Shown piece after piece: positions 50,007 to 50,056 of a stretch of DNA of 50,056 bases; positions within the stretch are counted from its first letter, which is position 1; each line of letters begins with the position of its first letter. The position numbers and the translations under genes were made by a program. The stretch covers positions 1-50,056 of the forward strand of contig JAEZHW010000033.1 of NCBI GenBank assembly GCA_023436775.1. Reading direction: 5' to 3'. Below the pieces are notes generated by a model. That model made no database searches. It saw nothing but the letters and a program-made list of their open reading frames with translations, and was not told where the DNA came from. The DNA is from Actinomycetes bacterium. Lineage in GTDB: Bacteria > Actinomycetota > Actinomycetes > Actinomycetales > Microbacteriaceae.

Positions 50007-50056
50007 CGGGGGGGGGGTTGATCCGCCCGCCCAGCGGGGTGTGTGGGGGGGGGGGG
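50007..50056. other. Poly-G contig edge
   Basis: The window closes with a G-rich tract (GGGGGGGGGTT, then GTGTG and a terminal G-run). As at the start, this looks like an assembly or sequencing edge artefact. Any terminator of the export operon is not visible here. Confidence 0.6.

Overview
The window is high-GC actinobacterial DNA. Gene content and order (ychF; typA - PIG-L-like - fdxA - dapC - gltA; divergent dapD/dapE; DUF3117; O-methyltransferase/tatB; MgtE_N-CBS - DUF1003 - mrp) resemble Microbacteriaceae. That placement is inferred from recalled gene order, not from a search. Both window ends run into poly-G, so this is probably one whole contig of a draft assembly. I saw no rRNA, tRNA, CRISPR array, integrase or transposase.

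Region 1 (1-7.8 kb): a DnaQ-like exonuclease, a TetR regulator and ychF. Between ychF and a TPCP-type metal P-type ATPase lies a small accessory island (2.7-5.4 kb). It is punctuated by partial copies of the ychF 3' end: the real end, a ~286-bp copy, and a 25-bp core just before the ATPase. It carries a DUF4304-like gene, a beheaded gene fragment, a HigBA module whose toxin is frameshifted, and a nucleotidyltransferase. This looks like stepwise insertion or recombination at the ychF 3' end.

Region 2 (7.8-13.3 kb): small soluble genes (YjdM, DUF1801, SRPBCC, DUF4259, YjbR), a TetR gene downstream of a lone ammonium channel gene, and an AraC/GyrI-like regulator. A 13-bp tandem repeat crosses the AraC stop codon.

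Region 3 (13.4-22.5 kb): a cell-surface locus. It holds a 1243-aa protein with seven DUF11 repeats and a C-terminal membrane anchor, TspO, an unknown membrane-anchored protein, a broken anchored surface protein, and a 985-aa secreted beta-helix protein with Ig-like repeats.

Region 4 (22.5-25.2 kb): a tandem glycine riboswitch leads into a RarD-like DMT-superfamily transporter. A DUF393 thiol-oxidoreductase gene overlaps a CPBP-family membrane protease gene.

Region 5 (25.2-44.4 kb): conserved housekeeping genes. These include translation GTPase TypA, a PIG-L-like membrane protein that has lost catalytic residues, ferredoxin, three diaminopimelate/lysine genes (dapC, dapD, dapE), citrate synthase, TatB, a PNPOx-like oxidase, and the overlapping MgtE_N-CBS/DUF1003/Mrp operon. 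PepP, an EEP-family protein and a PHP phosphoesterase follow. A low-GC NERD-domain gene interrupts this block.

Region 6 (44.5-50 kb): a TetR-controlled export operon. Two tandem 16-bp operator-like palindromes precede tetR. Next comes an MMPL exporter fused at its C-terminus to what looks like an ABC ATPase domain stripped of its catalytic motifs, overlapping a YhgE/Pip ABC-2-type membrane gene. This fusion is the best candidate here for an undescribed system; the ychF-end island, the dead PIG-L membrane protein and the glycine-controlled RarD-like transporter are next.
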